From an uncultured bacterium (GTDB taxonomy: Bacteria > Bacillota > Negativicutes > Veillonellales > Veillonellaceae), in the NCBI GenBank assembly GCA_905214495.1, contig CAJMLW010000004.1:28126-92125 (forward strand): DNA of 64,000 bases, given 5' to 3'. The notes under the pieces are model-generated. The model saw nothing but the letters and a program-made list of their open reading frames with translations. It was not told where the DNA came from and ran no database searches. The translations under genes were made by a program, and so were the position numbers. Below, in pieces: positions 53,781 to 62,252 of this stretch (within the stretch, counting starts at the first letter, position 1; each line of letters starts with the position of its first letter).

Positions 53781-55997
53781 TTAGTGTACGTCTTGGATGA
53801 TTGGTAAAATCATAGGTCGACGACGTGTTTTGTCATAGAAGAATTTACCCAATGCATCGCGCACGTTTTGTTTAATTGTAGTCCAGTCCTTGATACGTTG
53901 TGCTTCACAATCATCTAATACTTGATGAACGCGACGTTCTGCTTCAAGCATAAGTTCTTCTGCATCACGTACATATACGAAGCCACGAGATACAAGATCT
54001 GGGCCTGCAATGATGGTACCGGAAGCAGTATCCATGGCCATAACAACGATAACCATGCCTTCTTGTGCCAATTGTTGACGATCGCGAATAACGATATTAC
54101 CAACATCGCCAACACCAAGACCATCAACGAAGATAGCACCAGCTTGTACACGGCCACCTTTACGGCCACCGTCTTTATCAAATTCAAAGATTTGACCATT
54201 ATCGCCGATGAGGACCTTCTTAGGGTCTACGCCCATAGCCACACCAAGTTCACCATGACGACGTAACATACGGTACTCACCATGAACCGGGATAAAGTAT
54301 TCTGGACGCACAAGGTTGAGCATTGTTTTAAGCTCTTCTTGGCTCGCATGACCAGATACGTGGATGCCACGATCTTTGCCATATACAACATGGCAACCTA
54401 GACGAAGTAAGTTATCGATAGTTCTACCAACAGCACCTTCATTGCCTGGAATTGGTGTAGCAGAGATAATAACAGTATCATTTGGTGCCAATTCTACAGT
54501 GCGGTGGTTGCTTGTAGCCATACGGGATAAGCCCGCCATCGGTTCACCTTGAGAACCAGTTGTTAAAATCATGATTTGGTCATCTGTATAGTTGTGCATT
54601 ACATCTACGTCGATAATCGTATTTGGTGGAATATTCAAATAACCGCGTTCTTGTGCGATTTCTGTAACATTTACCATGCTGCGACCCATAACGACAACCT
54701 TACGGTTGAACATAACCGCCGCATCGATTGCTTGTTGGATACGAGATACGTTAGATGCGAATGTAGCCAATACAACGCGGCCTTTTGCAGCACCTACAGC
54801 TTGTTTAATAGCAGGTCCAACGGAGCTTTCAGAACCAGTAAAACCAGGTTTTTCTACATTTGTAGAATCGGACATCAATGCTAGTACGCCCTTGTTGCCA
54901 AGTTCTGCAAATTTATGAATATCCATCAATTTGCCATCAACTGGTGTTTGGTCGATTTTAAAGTCCCCTGTATGAAGTACAGTACCGATAGGTGTATCGA
55001 AGTACACCGCAACGGAGTCAGGAATGGAGTGATTAGTTTGGATAAAACCAACCTTCACTTGACCGATTTGCACTTCATCGCCTGCTGCAATCGTGCGAAG
55101 GCATTTTGGAGATACTTTATGCTCTTTAAACTTACCTTCAATCAAGCCACAAACAAGATTTGTAGCATATACAGGGCAGTTAATTTCCTTCATAAGGTAC
55201 GCTAAGGAACCAATATGGTCCTCGTGACCATGGGTAATAACGACTGCTTTCACGCGGTCCTTATTCTCAATGATATAGCTCATATCAGGAATAACGATAT
55301 CTACGCCAAGCATATCTTCACTAGGGAACGCAAGACCTGCATCAAGAACGATGATTTCATCCTCGTATTGAAAAATGGTCATATTTTTACCGATTTCACC
55401 AAGGCCACCAAGAGGGATAATTTGAAATTTACCCTTATTGGAGCCCGATGGTTGACGACCAATTAAATCGGATTGAACCTCTTGGTTGCGAGTTATCGGC
55501 CGATTGTTAGTGCGCGTACGACGGTTGTTAGTATTTTCATTACGATTATTATCATTCGTATTACGTGTACGCGTATTACGTGTATTTCTTATATTACGAG
55601 TATTCTCGCCATTTCGTTCAGTACGATGTGTATTTTCACCGCTTCGAGTTGTACGGGTTTGACGAGGTTGGCGAGGTTTACGTTCTGTACCTTGTTGTTC
55701 GCCTTGCTCTGCTGTTGAACGTTGACGACGTGTATTTGGTCTTGTATGTGTCGTGCGTCGTTGGCGGCCTTCGCCATTTTGACTAGCTTCGTCTGTATGA
55801 CGGCGTTCACCAGTGCGACGACCTTCTGTATTGCGGTGTTCTCCCGCAGGTCGACGTGTATTGGTGCGACGGCGCGTTGTTTTTTGCTCACCTTGAGCAG
55901 ACGGAGCCGTCTCTACTGCAGTCACTTGTGCAGTATGTTGATTATCTGTTGTATTCACAGTTCCTCCTAAAATTTTGTTCATTAATTTGTTTAACAT
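53781..55997 (-). CDS. rnj: Ribonuclease J with a long Arg/Thr/Asn-rich N-terminal extension
   Basis: From about residue 190 the 738-residue protein is a normal RNase J: IIPLGGLGEIGKNM, the metallo-beta-lactamase motif THGHEDHIG, LHTGDFKIDQTP, SDSTNVEKPG and the beta-CASP region, ending in the C-terminal domain. The preceding 190 residues are low in complexity, rich in Arg, Thr, Asn and Gln (TTRRRTNTRRPAG, NTRNTRTRNTNDNNRN), with strong positive charge suited to RNA or partner binding. Most RNase J proteins lack this tail. RNase J degrades and processes RNA. AGGTGA precedes the ATG and a 270-base structured leader lies upstream. Confidence 0.93.
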   Translation of the reverse strand: MLNKLMNKILGGTVNTTDNQHTAQVTAVETAPSAQGEQKTTRRRTNTRRPAGEHRNTEGRRTGERRHTDEASQNGEGRQRRTTHTRPNTRRQRSTAEQGEQQGTERKPRQPRQTRTTRSGENTHRTERNGENTRNIRNTRNTRTRNTNDNNRNENTNNRRTRTNNRPITRNQEVQSDLIGRQPSGSNKGKFQIIPLGGLGEIGKNMTIFQYEDEIIVLDAGLAFPSEDMLGVDIVIPDMSYIIENKDRVKAVVITHGHEDHIGSLAYLMKEINCPVYATNLVCGLIEGKFKEHKVSPKCLRTIAAGDEVQIGQVKVGFIQTNHSIPDSVAVYFDTPIGTVLHTGDFKIDQTPVDGKLMDIHKFAELGNKGVLALMSDSTNVEKPGFTGSESSVGPAIKQAVGAAKGRVVLATFASNVSRIQQAIDAAVMFNRKVVVMGRSMVNVTEIAQERGYLNIPPNTIIDVDVMHNYTDDQIMILTTGSQGEPMAGLSRMATSNHRTVELAPNDTVIISATPIPGNEGAVGRTIDNLLRLGCHVVYGKDRGIHVSGHASQEELKTMLNLVRPEYFIPVHGEYRMLRRHGELGVAMGVDPKKVLIGDNGQIFEFDKDGGRKGGRVQAGAIFVDGLGVGDVGNIVIRDRQQLAQEGMVIVVMAMDTASGTIIAGPDLVSRGFVYVRDAEELMLEAERRVHQVLDDCEAQRIKDWTTIKQNVRDALGKFFYDKTRRRPMILPIIQDVH

Positions 55998-56274
55998 ATA
56001 TTTTCACCTATCATTAAAATTTGATCTTTACAGAGGAACGGACAAACGAAAAAGGCGCTATCCAGCAGCGTCTTTCAAATAGGCGCAAAAATAGCGCAAC
56101 CAATTGTTACCGTTCAAGTCCTTTTGTCCATTCGCCTCGTGCAAATGAGTATAGTGTACCATTAAACGCGTCAGCCGCGACGTTACGTTCTCTTCGTTAC
56201 CGTTTAATGTTCATTATAATCCGATCGTTCTGATGAAAGCCTCGCTTTCATACGTTGTCATTATTATAACATAA
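55998..56274 (-). promoter_or_regulatory. Long structured leader of the RNase J gene
   Basis: The 277 bases upstream hold no gene. On the minus strand a TATAAT box at about 56211-56216 could start a leader of roughly 200 bases. That leader contains AT-poor segments (GACGTTACGTTCTC region), a TTGCGC-TATTT-TTGCGCC element and GACGCT/AGCGCC arms followed by TTTTTC, which looks like an attenuator hairpin. RNase J or RNase E mRNAs are often self-regulated through their leaders; that is only suggested here. Confidence 0.45.
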
Positions 56275-56316
56275 AAATAGCGTTAACAAAAGAGGCCCCT
56301 TACGTTAACGCTATTT
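56275..56316 (-). terminator. Terminator of the small anchored-protein gene
   Basis: A perfect 13-bp stem (AAATAGCGTTAAC with GTTAACGCTATTT) around a 16-base loop, followed on the minus strand by TTTATG. Confidence 0.88.
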
Positions 56317-56379
56317 CATTAAGCTTGTACAGATTTATCTAATAACCGTACAAAATCTAGCCGTGTTTATATATCATAT

Positions 56380-56853
56380 TTATTTATCATCATCAGGCAA
56401 ATGTTTGTAAGAAGCTTCAATATGCCAAGCACCATTTTCTTCAATAAGAGAAATATATCGCTTCATTGGTTTAGCCTCTACCATGCCTTCGCCAGCCTTT
56501 GTAATTTGTAAATCTGCTTCAAATACAATACGCTTTAAACTGCCTGAACGACTCAACCGTGCCACATCCAAAGTACCCATATCCACTTTTGCACCTTGCT
56601 GCATAGATATGAGCCATTTTTGCTTTTCTACCGGATTAGCCCTAACTTGGTTCATCACATACGTGAAAGCCTTATCATAGTCCTTATTATTTACTGCATC
56701 AAAATAGCCTTGTACTGATGCACGAGCGGCATCTTCACTACCTTCGCCAACAATGGCATTTGTAAACCACCCGGAAGGGAATACTTCATTTTCTGGTCCC
56801 ATAGTTCGTAAAGAAAATCCAAATACGCATAATATAGTTACAAGAACAACAAT
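56380..56853 (-). CDS. NTF2-like (DUF4878-type) protein, start codon uncertain
   Basis: From the ATG at 56802 the product is 140 residues with an NTF2-like fold signature (AARASVQGYFDAVNNKDYDK, AFTYV, then MKRYISLIEENGAWHIEAS). In the same frame, directly upstream, lies a hydrophobic stretch (VVLVTILCVFGFSLRTMGPE) that looks like a signal anchor, but no ATG, GTG or TTG occurs before it; the only candidate is ATT at 56851-56853 after a weak GAGAG. I mark the longer version because the membrane segment fits the family. It follows the glycosylase stop in the same frame. Function unknown. Confidence 0.6.
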   Translation of the reverse strand: MVVLVTILCVFGFSLRTMGPENEVFPSGWFTNAIVGEGSEDAARASVQGYFDAVNNKDYDKAFTYVMNQVRANPVEKQKWLISMQQGAKVDMGTLDVARLSRSGSLKRIVFEADLQITKAGEGMVEAKPMKRYISLIEENGAWHIEASYKHLPDDDK

Positions 56854-56871
56854 TAAAACTCTCGTTGTTAA

Positions 56872-57663
56872 CTATTTTAAGTATGTATCTATAGCCTCCG
56901 CAAAGCCTTGTCGATATAGATTGGCGCCACCGTTTGCAGGATGGCGTAAGCCGATAGCAGACAGACCAAATTTGCCAATCGTATCAGCAGACTTTTGCCC
57001 TACAGCGAGCACAAGAGGTTCTACGCCACCTAATTCTATATGTAAATCTAACAAGCGTTTTGTATATTCCCAACCTAATTGTTGCTCTTTATCCGTAGGC
57101 GTGCGATTCGTCAATGGATTTCCATCCTTATGAGGATGGAAGGGGAATATATTCCACAACAACGTATCATACGGATCTATCCCCTTTTCAACGATAGCAC
57201 TCCACACCACCGTATCAGTTGGTTCGTTAAAACCGTCCTTCTGCTGTGTTCCTTTTAATAAAGAGCTAGTAGGCGAACTAGTGCGTTCCAACCGAATCGG
57301 CGTTATATCCTTCGCACGAATGGTTTTGTGCTTATCTAATAGCATTCTTTCACAAGTAATAGCAATGCCACTAAAACGTCCGCCTTGATATCCTACTGCC
57401 TCAGCCACTACAAATACCTTGGCTCGACCTAAGCGCGGTAATAAATAGGCTACCAAATTATCTCGACGCACTTGGGCCGCATCAAAACCATCTGTAACAA
57501 TCTCTAAATCAGGATTTACCTCACCCCAAGGATTATGGACGAGGCCACCTTGATACTGAGCGAGCCAATCTACAAAATCGTGCACCTTCGCCACACGCTC
57601 CGCATCAAAGGTTGCTATATATTCATCAAAAGACAAGGTCTTCTCTAACTCAAATAAAGACAT
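56872..57663 (-). CDS. Uracil-DNA glycosylase superfamily protein
   Basis: The 263-residue protein has UDG-superfamily blocks: FVVAEAVGYQGGRFSGIAIT (active-site region I), LWNIFPFHPHKDGNPLTNR and VGQKSADTIG, then the C-terminal LRHPANGGANLYRQGF in which HPA(N) is the second active-site motif. Enzymes of this group excise uracil or related bases. It is not the UNG type; a MUG- or SMUG-like assignment is tentative. AGGAGG-type GGAGG precedes the ATG. The anchored-protein gene begins within 20 bp. Confidence 0.82.
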   Translation of the reverse strand: MSLFELEKTLSFDEYIATFDAERVAKVHDFVDWLAQYQGGLVHNPWGEVNPDLEIVTDGFDAAQVRRDNLVAYLLPRLGRAKVFVVAEAVGYQGGRFSGIAITCERMLLDKHKTIRAKDITPIRLERTSSPTSSLLKGTQQKDGFNEPTDTVVWSAIVEKGIDPYDTLLWNIFPFHPHKDGNPLTNRTPTDKEQQLGWEYTKRLLDLHIELGGVEPLVLAVGQKSADTIGKFGLSAIGLRHPANGGANLYRQGFAEAIDTYLK

Positions 57664-57751
57664 ACAGCCTCCAATTTAAATTTTATAGGTAATAAATAAT
57701 ATATATCTACTATACATGATAATGACACGAATTGCATAAGAAATATAAAAA

Positions 57752-57777
57752 TACCCAAGCATAGAAATTCTTGGGTA
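57752..57777 (-). terminator. Terminator of the ABC transporter operon
   Basis: TACCCAAG and CTTGGGTA pair around a 10-base loop, then TTTTTATATT on the minus strand. Confidence 0.85.
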
Positions 57778-57798
57778 CTTCTTTTGGAACATATACAA

Positions 57799-58572
57799 CT
57801 AAATATAGAACTCGATTTTGTCTTCTTTTGCCAATTGGAATTGTTCAAAGATATGGTTTCGAATATTAACAAAGGATGCCGATGTGCGGTCCGTTCTATC
57901 GATGATATTTACAGGGATGATAGTTTGTACACGTCCTGGATTTGCCGCTAGTACTACAACGCGGTCTGCTAGAACTACAGCCTCTTCAATATCGTGGGTA
58001 ACGAATACCACAGTTTTACCTTCTTCGCGGCAGATGCGAGAGATTTCGTCTTGTAAGTTGATACGTGTTAATGCATCGAGGGCACCTAGCGGTTCGTCCA
58101 TGAAGATAATATCCGGATCTACAGCTAGTGCACGGGCAATGGATACACGTTGTTGCATCCCCCCAGATAATTCTGCAGGGTAGCGATTGCGAGCATGATC
58201 GAGGCCTACCATCTTAACGTATTTATCGATAATAGTAGGGCGTTCCTCTTTGGGTACCTTTTTACTTTCAAGGCCTAGTTCAATATTACTTTCTACCGTA
58301 CGCCATGGCAACAAGCCATAGTTTTGAAATACTGTTACATATCTGAGCTGAGGGGCTTTCACCTCTTCGCCGTCGATAGTAATAGAACCAGATGTAACGA
58401 GCTCAAAGCCCGCCATTGCATTTAATAGTGTACTTTTACCAGACCCAGAAGGACCTAAGAGGCAAATAAACTCGCCCTTTTCAATCTCTATATTAATATC
58501 TTCAAGGATGGTGAGTGGTTCCCCATCTTTCATAAATTCCTTATGTGCATTGCGCACTGAAATGTAACCCAT
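57799..58572 (-). CDS. ABC transporter ATP-binding protein (SsuB/TauB type)
   Basis: The 257-residue ATPase has Walker A GPSGSGKST, the Q-loop VFQNYGLLPW, signature ELSGGMQQRVSIARALAVDP and Walker B IIFMDEPLGALD with VTHDIEEAV. It matches ATPases of sulfonate, nitrate and taurine importers. Its ATG follows AGGAGG and lies 11 bp after the permease. It energises uptake together with the two genes upstream; the substrate class is inferred from the whole set. Confidence 0.93.
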   Translation of the reverse strand: MGYISVRNAHKEFMKDGEPLTILEDINIEIEKGEFICLLGPSGSGKSTLLNAMAGFELVTSGSITIDGEEVKAPQLRYVTVFQNYGLLPWRTVESNIELGLESKKVPKEERPTIIDKYVKMVGLDHARNRYPAELSGGMQQRVSIARALAVDPDIIFMDEPLGALDALTRINLQDEISRICREEGKTVVFVTHDIEEAVVLADRVVVLAANPGRVQTIIPVNIIDRTDRTSASFVNIRNHIFEQFQLAKEDKIEFYI

Positions 58573-58583
58573 GAGGCCACCTC

Positions 58584-59336
58584 CTATTTCTCAATACCCC
58601 AACATTTGTAAATCCATTTTTCGATGAGGGATACGCCCCAATCGAGTAAAAGCCCAACGAAACCGATGGTCAAGATGGCTACCATTAATAGGTCGTTACG
58701 CAAATTATTTCTCATATCGATAATGAGGAAGCCTAGACCTGTTTGAGAACCTACCATTTCACCGGTTACAAGGAAGATCCACGCCGTACCAAGGGCGATG
58801 TGAAGACCAGATGCGATGCCAGGAAATACAGCAGGCAACACAATTTTAAATAACAGTTCAGGCTGTCTAATACCAAAGTTGCGCGCCACCTTGATATATA
58901 CAGGGTCAATATTTTGAATGGCAGACACCGTAGATAATAGCACAGGGAAAAATGATGCAATAAAGATGATAACAATAGCTGGTGCTTGACCGATGCCAAA
59001 GAATAGAACGATAAATGGCAACCAAGCCACTGGAGAAATTGGTCGAATCACTTGGACGATAGGGTTGATGTAGTTCCAAATCCCCTTATACCAACCCAAG
59101 ATGAGGCCCAAGAAGACGCCGGCTACAACGGAAATGATGTAACCGATGAAGAAGCGTACTAAACTGTCTCCAATATCCTTAAAGAAAACACCGTCTCCGA
59201 TGAGTTCTCCAAAGCCGAGCAACACCTTATATGGCGTTGGAAATAAGGCTTCGTTAAATCCGCCAAGGCGAACGATTAATTCCCAAATCAGCCAGACTGC
59301 AATAAATGCGCCCGGCACATATGTATATTTCTTCAT
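58584..59336 (-). CDS. ABC transporter permease (SsuC/TauC type)
   Basis: The 250-residue membrane protein has six helices and the EAA-like loop (SAIQNIDPVYIKVARNFGIR, LPAVFPGIASGLHIALGTAW) of sulfonate/nitrate-type permeases, with QVIRPISPVAWLPFIVLFFG before it. AGGAGG precedes the ATG. It lies between the binding protein and ATPase genes, 9-11 bp from each, in a clear operon. Confidence 0.93.
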   Translation of the reverse strand: MKKYTYVPGAFIAVWLIWELIVRLGGFNEALFPTPYKVLLGFGELIGDGVFFKDIGDSLVRFFIGYIISVVAGVFLGLILGWYKGIWNYINPIVQVIRPISPVAWLPFIVLFFGIGQAPAIVIIFIASFFPVLLSTVSAIQNIDPVYIKVARNFGIRQPELLFKIVLPAVFPGIASGLHIALGTAWIFLVTGEMVGSQTGLGFLIIDMRNNLRNDLLMVAILTIGFVGLLLDWGVSLIEKWIYKCWGIEK

Positions 59337-59345
59337 GGTCCCCTC

Positions 59346-60299
59346 CTATGGTAACAATGATGTATCTACAAACTCTGAATAGGTCGGCACTTTTTTAATC
59401 AAATCAATGTGCGTCATATGATGCACGAGCGCATTATAACGATCTTCTGTAAGGGCTAAATCTCCAAACCCAATCACTTGTAAAGAACGTTCGATAACAG
59501 GATCCTTAAACTTCATATATTTTAAGGAAATCTCTTTTTGTGCCTCTGGATGCTCATCTAGGTATTTACCTGCATCAAGATAGGCCTTGGTGAAAGCTTT
59601 CGCTATATCGTGGTGTTCATCCACAAATTTTCCATTAAACACGAGGGCACAGCAAATATTGTCGTGCCAGAGGTGGTCAGGGTCTTCAAAGACCTTACCT
59701 ATCCCCATTTTCAATGCGAGAGAACCAAAAGGTTCTGCTACACTATAGCCTGCAATTTGACCTACCGCCAAAGCAGATGGCATTTCAGGAGGGCTCATCT
59801 CTACGATTTGTACATCTTTTTCACTAAGACCAGCCCGTTCAAGCATAAGATCTACGAGGATTTTTTGTGTGGATTGTTTATGAGGGATAGCAAAGGATTT
59901 ACTTTTTAAGTCTTGCACAGAATTAATATCATTGTTGACGATGATGATATTACCTTCTGTATGACCAAGTGCGGCAGCACGCACATCAATGCCTTGTTCA
60001 CGGGCCTTTACACCAAGCTCAACAAGAACTGCTGCTGCATCTACCTTACCTGTATTCAAGGCATCCATAAGCTCTGGCCAAGATCCATACTTAACAAGTT
60101 CTACATGAACCGGACCATCTGGAGTTTCCAGTTCTTTCGTAGCAAATACCGGTAATGCATGCGTAATTGGTAAATAGGCTACGCGTACAATCTTTAATTC
60201 TTGAGCCGTCTTTGGTTTATGGTGTTCATGATAGCCATAGGCTATACCACCGATAACCAAGAGGACCACCGCAATGATTAGATACCAAGTTTTCTTCAT
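59346..60299 (-). CDS. ABC transporter substrate-binding protein (SsuA/NrtA type), membrane-anchored
   Basis: The 317-residue protein has a hydrophobic N-terminus (WYLIIAVVLLVIGGIAYGY) with no lipobox cysteine, so it is probably held by an uncleaved anchor. The mature part is a type II binding protein: LKIVRVAYLPITHALPVFAT, VELVKYGSWPELMDALNTGK, VDAAAVLVEL and AVGQIAGYSVAEPFGS. Relatives bind sulfonates, nitrate, taurine, bicarbonate or thiamine precursors; no monooxygenase or other hint decides. The ATG at 60299 follows GAGGGGAAG. A strong promoter is 120 bp upstream. Confidence 0.88.
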   Translation of the reverse strand: MKKTWYLIIAVVLLVIGGIAYGYHEHHKPKTAQELKIVRVAYLPITHALPVFATKELETPDGPVHVELVKYGSWPELMDALNTGKVDAAAVLVELGVKAREQGIDVRAAALGHTEGNIIIVNNDINSVQDLKSKSFAIPHKQSTQKILVDLMLERAGLSEKDVQIVEMSPPEMPSALAVGQIAGYSVAEPFGSLALKMGIGKVFEDPDHLWHDNICCALVFNGKFVDEHHDIAKAFTKAYLDAGKYLDEHPEAQKEISLKYMKFKDPVIERSLQVIGFGDLALTEDRYNALVHHMTHIDLIKKVPTYSEFVDTSLLP

Positions 60300-60421
60300 A
60301 TCTTCCCCTCTTTCTGCCTCACAACAAGGGACGTTTTTGACACATGTCATTTCCACACTTTTCTAAAACCCAGATGAAATAAGGTTTCAGAACACCTCGT
60401 TCTAAAAAAAATATATAACAT

Positions 60422-60450
60422 ACTATATCAATATGTTTTTAATATGTCAA
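60422..60450 (-). promoter_or_regulatory. Promoter of the ssuABC-like operon
   Basis: On the minus strand TTGACA (60445-60450) and TATAGT (60422-60427) are 17 bp apart, giving a leader of about 115 bases. The remainder of the 305-bp gap holds AT-rich sequence and the terminator of the next gene. Confidence 0.72.
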
Positions 60451-60548
60451 TAATACATATGATTATAATGGGTTTTAATTTCAAAAATGTATACATAGTA
60501 ATTAGGACATAATATATACATTAATCGTCTTGATTATATACACAAAAA

Positions 60549-60577
60549 AGCACCAACCGCATTGAGCGGTTGATGCT
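60549..60577 (-). terminator. Terminator of the GT39 glycosyltransferase gene
   Basis: AGCACCAACCGC pairs with GCGGTTGATGCT (one G-U/mismatch) around a five-base loop and is followed by TTTTTTG on the minus strand. Confidence 0.92.
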
Positions 60578-60604
60578 ACTTTCACAAACAAAATTTACAA
60601 TATA

Positions 60605-62242
60605 TTATTCTTCAATATAAGCTTGTCGTTTATTCAAAATATAGATCTCAGAGCTACCAGCCTCACTGTACTCACCAACATACGGTGCAATACTAGACTG
60701 TTTAAAGTGGTTAATTTCGCCCTTTGGAACGATGACCATGATTTGCTTACCTTCAGCCAAACGCTTGATAAACTCGTCCTCCGTCACTTGTTCCATAAGG
60801 TATTTCTTATCCCATTCAGCACTACGATGTTTTAATTTTTCCTTGTCATCCCAACGACTGCTGTCACCCTTGATACGAATGACCTCATGTCCTGTATAGT
60901 ATACGACAGATGTACTATACCCATTGTAATAATACACATCACCATTATACTTATCTACAACAGGGATAAGATTGATAGAACTACGTTGCTTAACAAGAGG
61001 CACCAAGCCTTCGAGTACCACAATCGAGGAAATGAGCATCGTACCGATTACGACAATGCTCAACAAACGATAACGTTGGCGAGTCCACCAGAACCAGAAC
61101 AACCCCAACAAGGATACGCCTGCAAAAACATAGAGCAACCCATAATAGCCCCAAGGAGCAAAGAATGAAGCCACAACATAAACACCCCATAATAGGAGGG
61201 TTGGACCTACTACAATCCACGGGACATAACGAGGGCGCCCAGGACGCAGTGCTTTCATAGCTCCTAATGTACCAAGAATACTGAAAGGCACAAGGCTAAT
61301 AAATGTATATAGAGGATACTTAGTGGCCATCAAGGAATAGAATAGAACAGTACCCACGCCCCAACACATACAATATATATACCACTTATGGCGTTGTTTA
61401 AAGCCCGTTATCATTCCATAAATGACAGCGCCAGTCCACGGTAAAGAGGCCCCTAAGAAGATAGCGATATAATACCACCACACATTATCTTCCGGATGTT
61501 CAGACTGAGTCGCACGTGTCACATTATTAAGGCCTAAGAATCCATCCAAAAAGGCTTGTCCATGGGCACTATACATATAGACATACCAAGGCATGGCAAC
61601 GATAAGAAAGGCCAGAATCCCCTTCCAATCAAAGAGACGGAACAGCATTTGTTTTGAGCGGCAAAGCGCAACGTAAACAAGCAAAATCAAGCCCGGCAAA
61701 ACGAGCGCCACAGGCCCCTTTGTCAAAACGCCTAATCCGGAAAATACGTAAGCTACGATCATAGCCGTACTGGAATTTTCATTCAACCCTTTGTATGCAT
61801 ACATCATAACCATCAAGGTCGTATATAACAATACCATATCGGTGATAACACCATGAGCGACAGCCCAGAACATAAGAGATGTACCAAGAATAGAGGAGCC
61901 TACCAAACCAGCGAGCCACCGTCGACTGAAAGTCCGTAAAGATTGGAACATGGCAGCTACTGACAAGGCACCAAATATAGCGCTTGGTAAACGAACAACC
62001 CAGTCGGCAATGCCAAAGATTTTAAAAGCTAATGCAATCAGCCAATATATCATAATCGGCTTGTCATACCAATATGTCCCATAAATCTGTGGCGATAACC
62101 AATTGCCAGACAGCACCATTTCCTTAGCAGTTAACGCATAATTCGATTCTACTGGATCGGTTACAGGTAGTATATTATTAGCTACCATAAAGAATACCAA
62201 CCAAACAACAAACAACACAGGCGTCAAACGAGATAATTTCAT
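60605..62242 (-). CDS. GT39/ArnT-like membrane glycosyltransferase
   Basis: The 545-residue protein has about 12 membrane helices and the ArnT/PMT N-terminal pattern: VTDPVESNYALTAKEMVLSG (the acidic active-site loop), YGTYWYDKPIMIYWLIALAF and VVRLPSAIFGALSVA. A soluble C-terminal domain of about 120 residues follows. Such enzymes move a sugar from polyprenyl phosphate to lipid A or another periplasmic acceptor. The ATG at 62242 follows AAGGAGGT, 10 bp after the DedA gene, so the two form an operon with a likely common envelope function. The exact sugar is unknown. Confidence 0.88.
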   Translation of the reverse strand: MKLSRLTPVLFVVWLVFFMVANNILPVTDPVESNYALTAKEMVLSGNWLSPQIYGTYWYDKPIMIYWLIALAFKIFGIADWVVRLPSAIFGALSVAAMFQSLRTFSRRWLAGLVGSSILGTSLMFWAVAHGVITDMVLLYTTLMVMMYAYKGLNENSSTAMIVAYVFSGLGVLTKGPVALVLPGLILLVYVALCRSKQMLFRLFDWKGILAFLIVAMPWYVYMYSAHGQAFLDGFLGLNNVTRATQSEHPEDNVWWYYIAIFLGASLPWTGAVIYGMITGFKQRHKWYIYCMCWGVGTVLFYSLMATKYPLYTFISLVPFSILGTLGAMKALRPGRPRYVPWIVVGPTLLLWGVYVVASFFAPWGYYGLLYVFAGVSLLGLFWFWWTRQRYRLLSIVVIGTMLISSIVVLEGLVPLVKQRSSINLIPVVDKYNGDVYYYNGYSTSVVYYTGHEVIRIKGDSSRWDDKEKLKHRSAEWDKKYLMEQVTEDEFIKRLAEGKQIMVIVPKGEINHFKQSSIAPYVGEYSEAGSSEIYILNKRQAYIEE

Positions 62243-62252
62243 TGTGACCTCC

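Noticed and set aside
57645..57872. Minus-strand frame overlapping the end of the ABC ATPase and start of the glycosylase region
   Set aside because: It crosses the terminator hairpin of the operon and overlaps two real genes; composition is not protein-like.
60300..60356. Cys-rich N-terminal extension (TCVKNVPCC) before the ABC binding protein, considered as a sulfur-sensing leader peptide
   Set aside because: It would start at GTG with no binding site, while the ATG at 60299 has one; the frame is simply open upstream.
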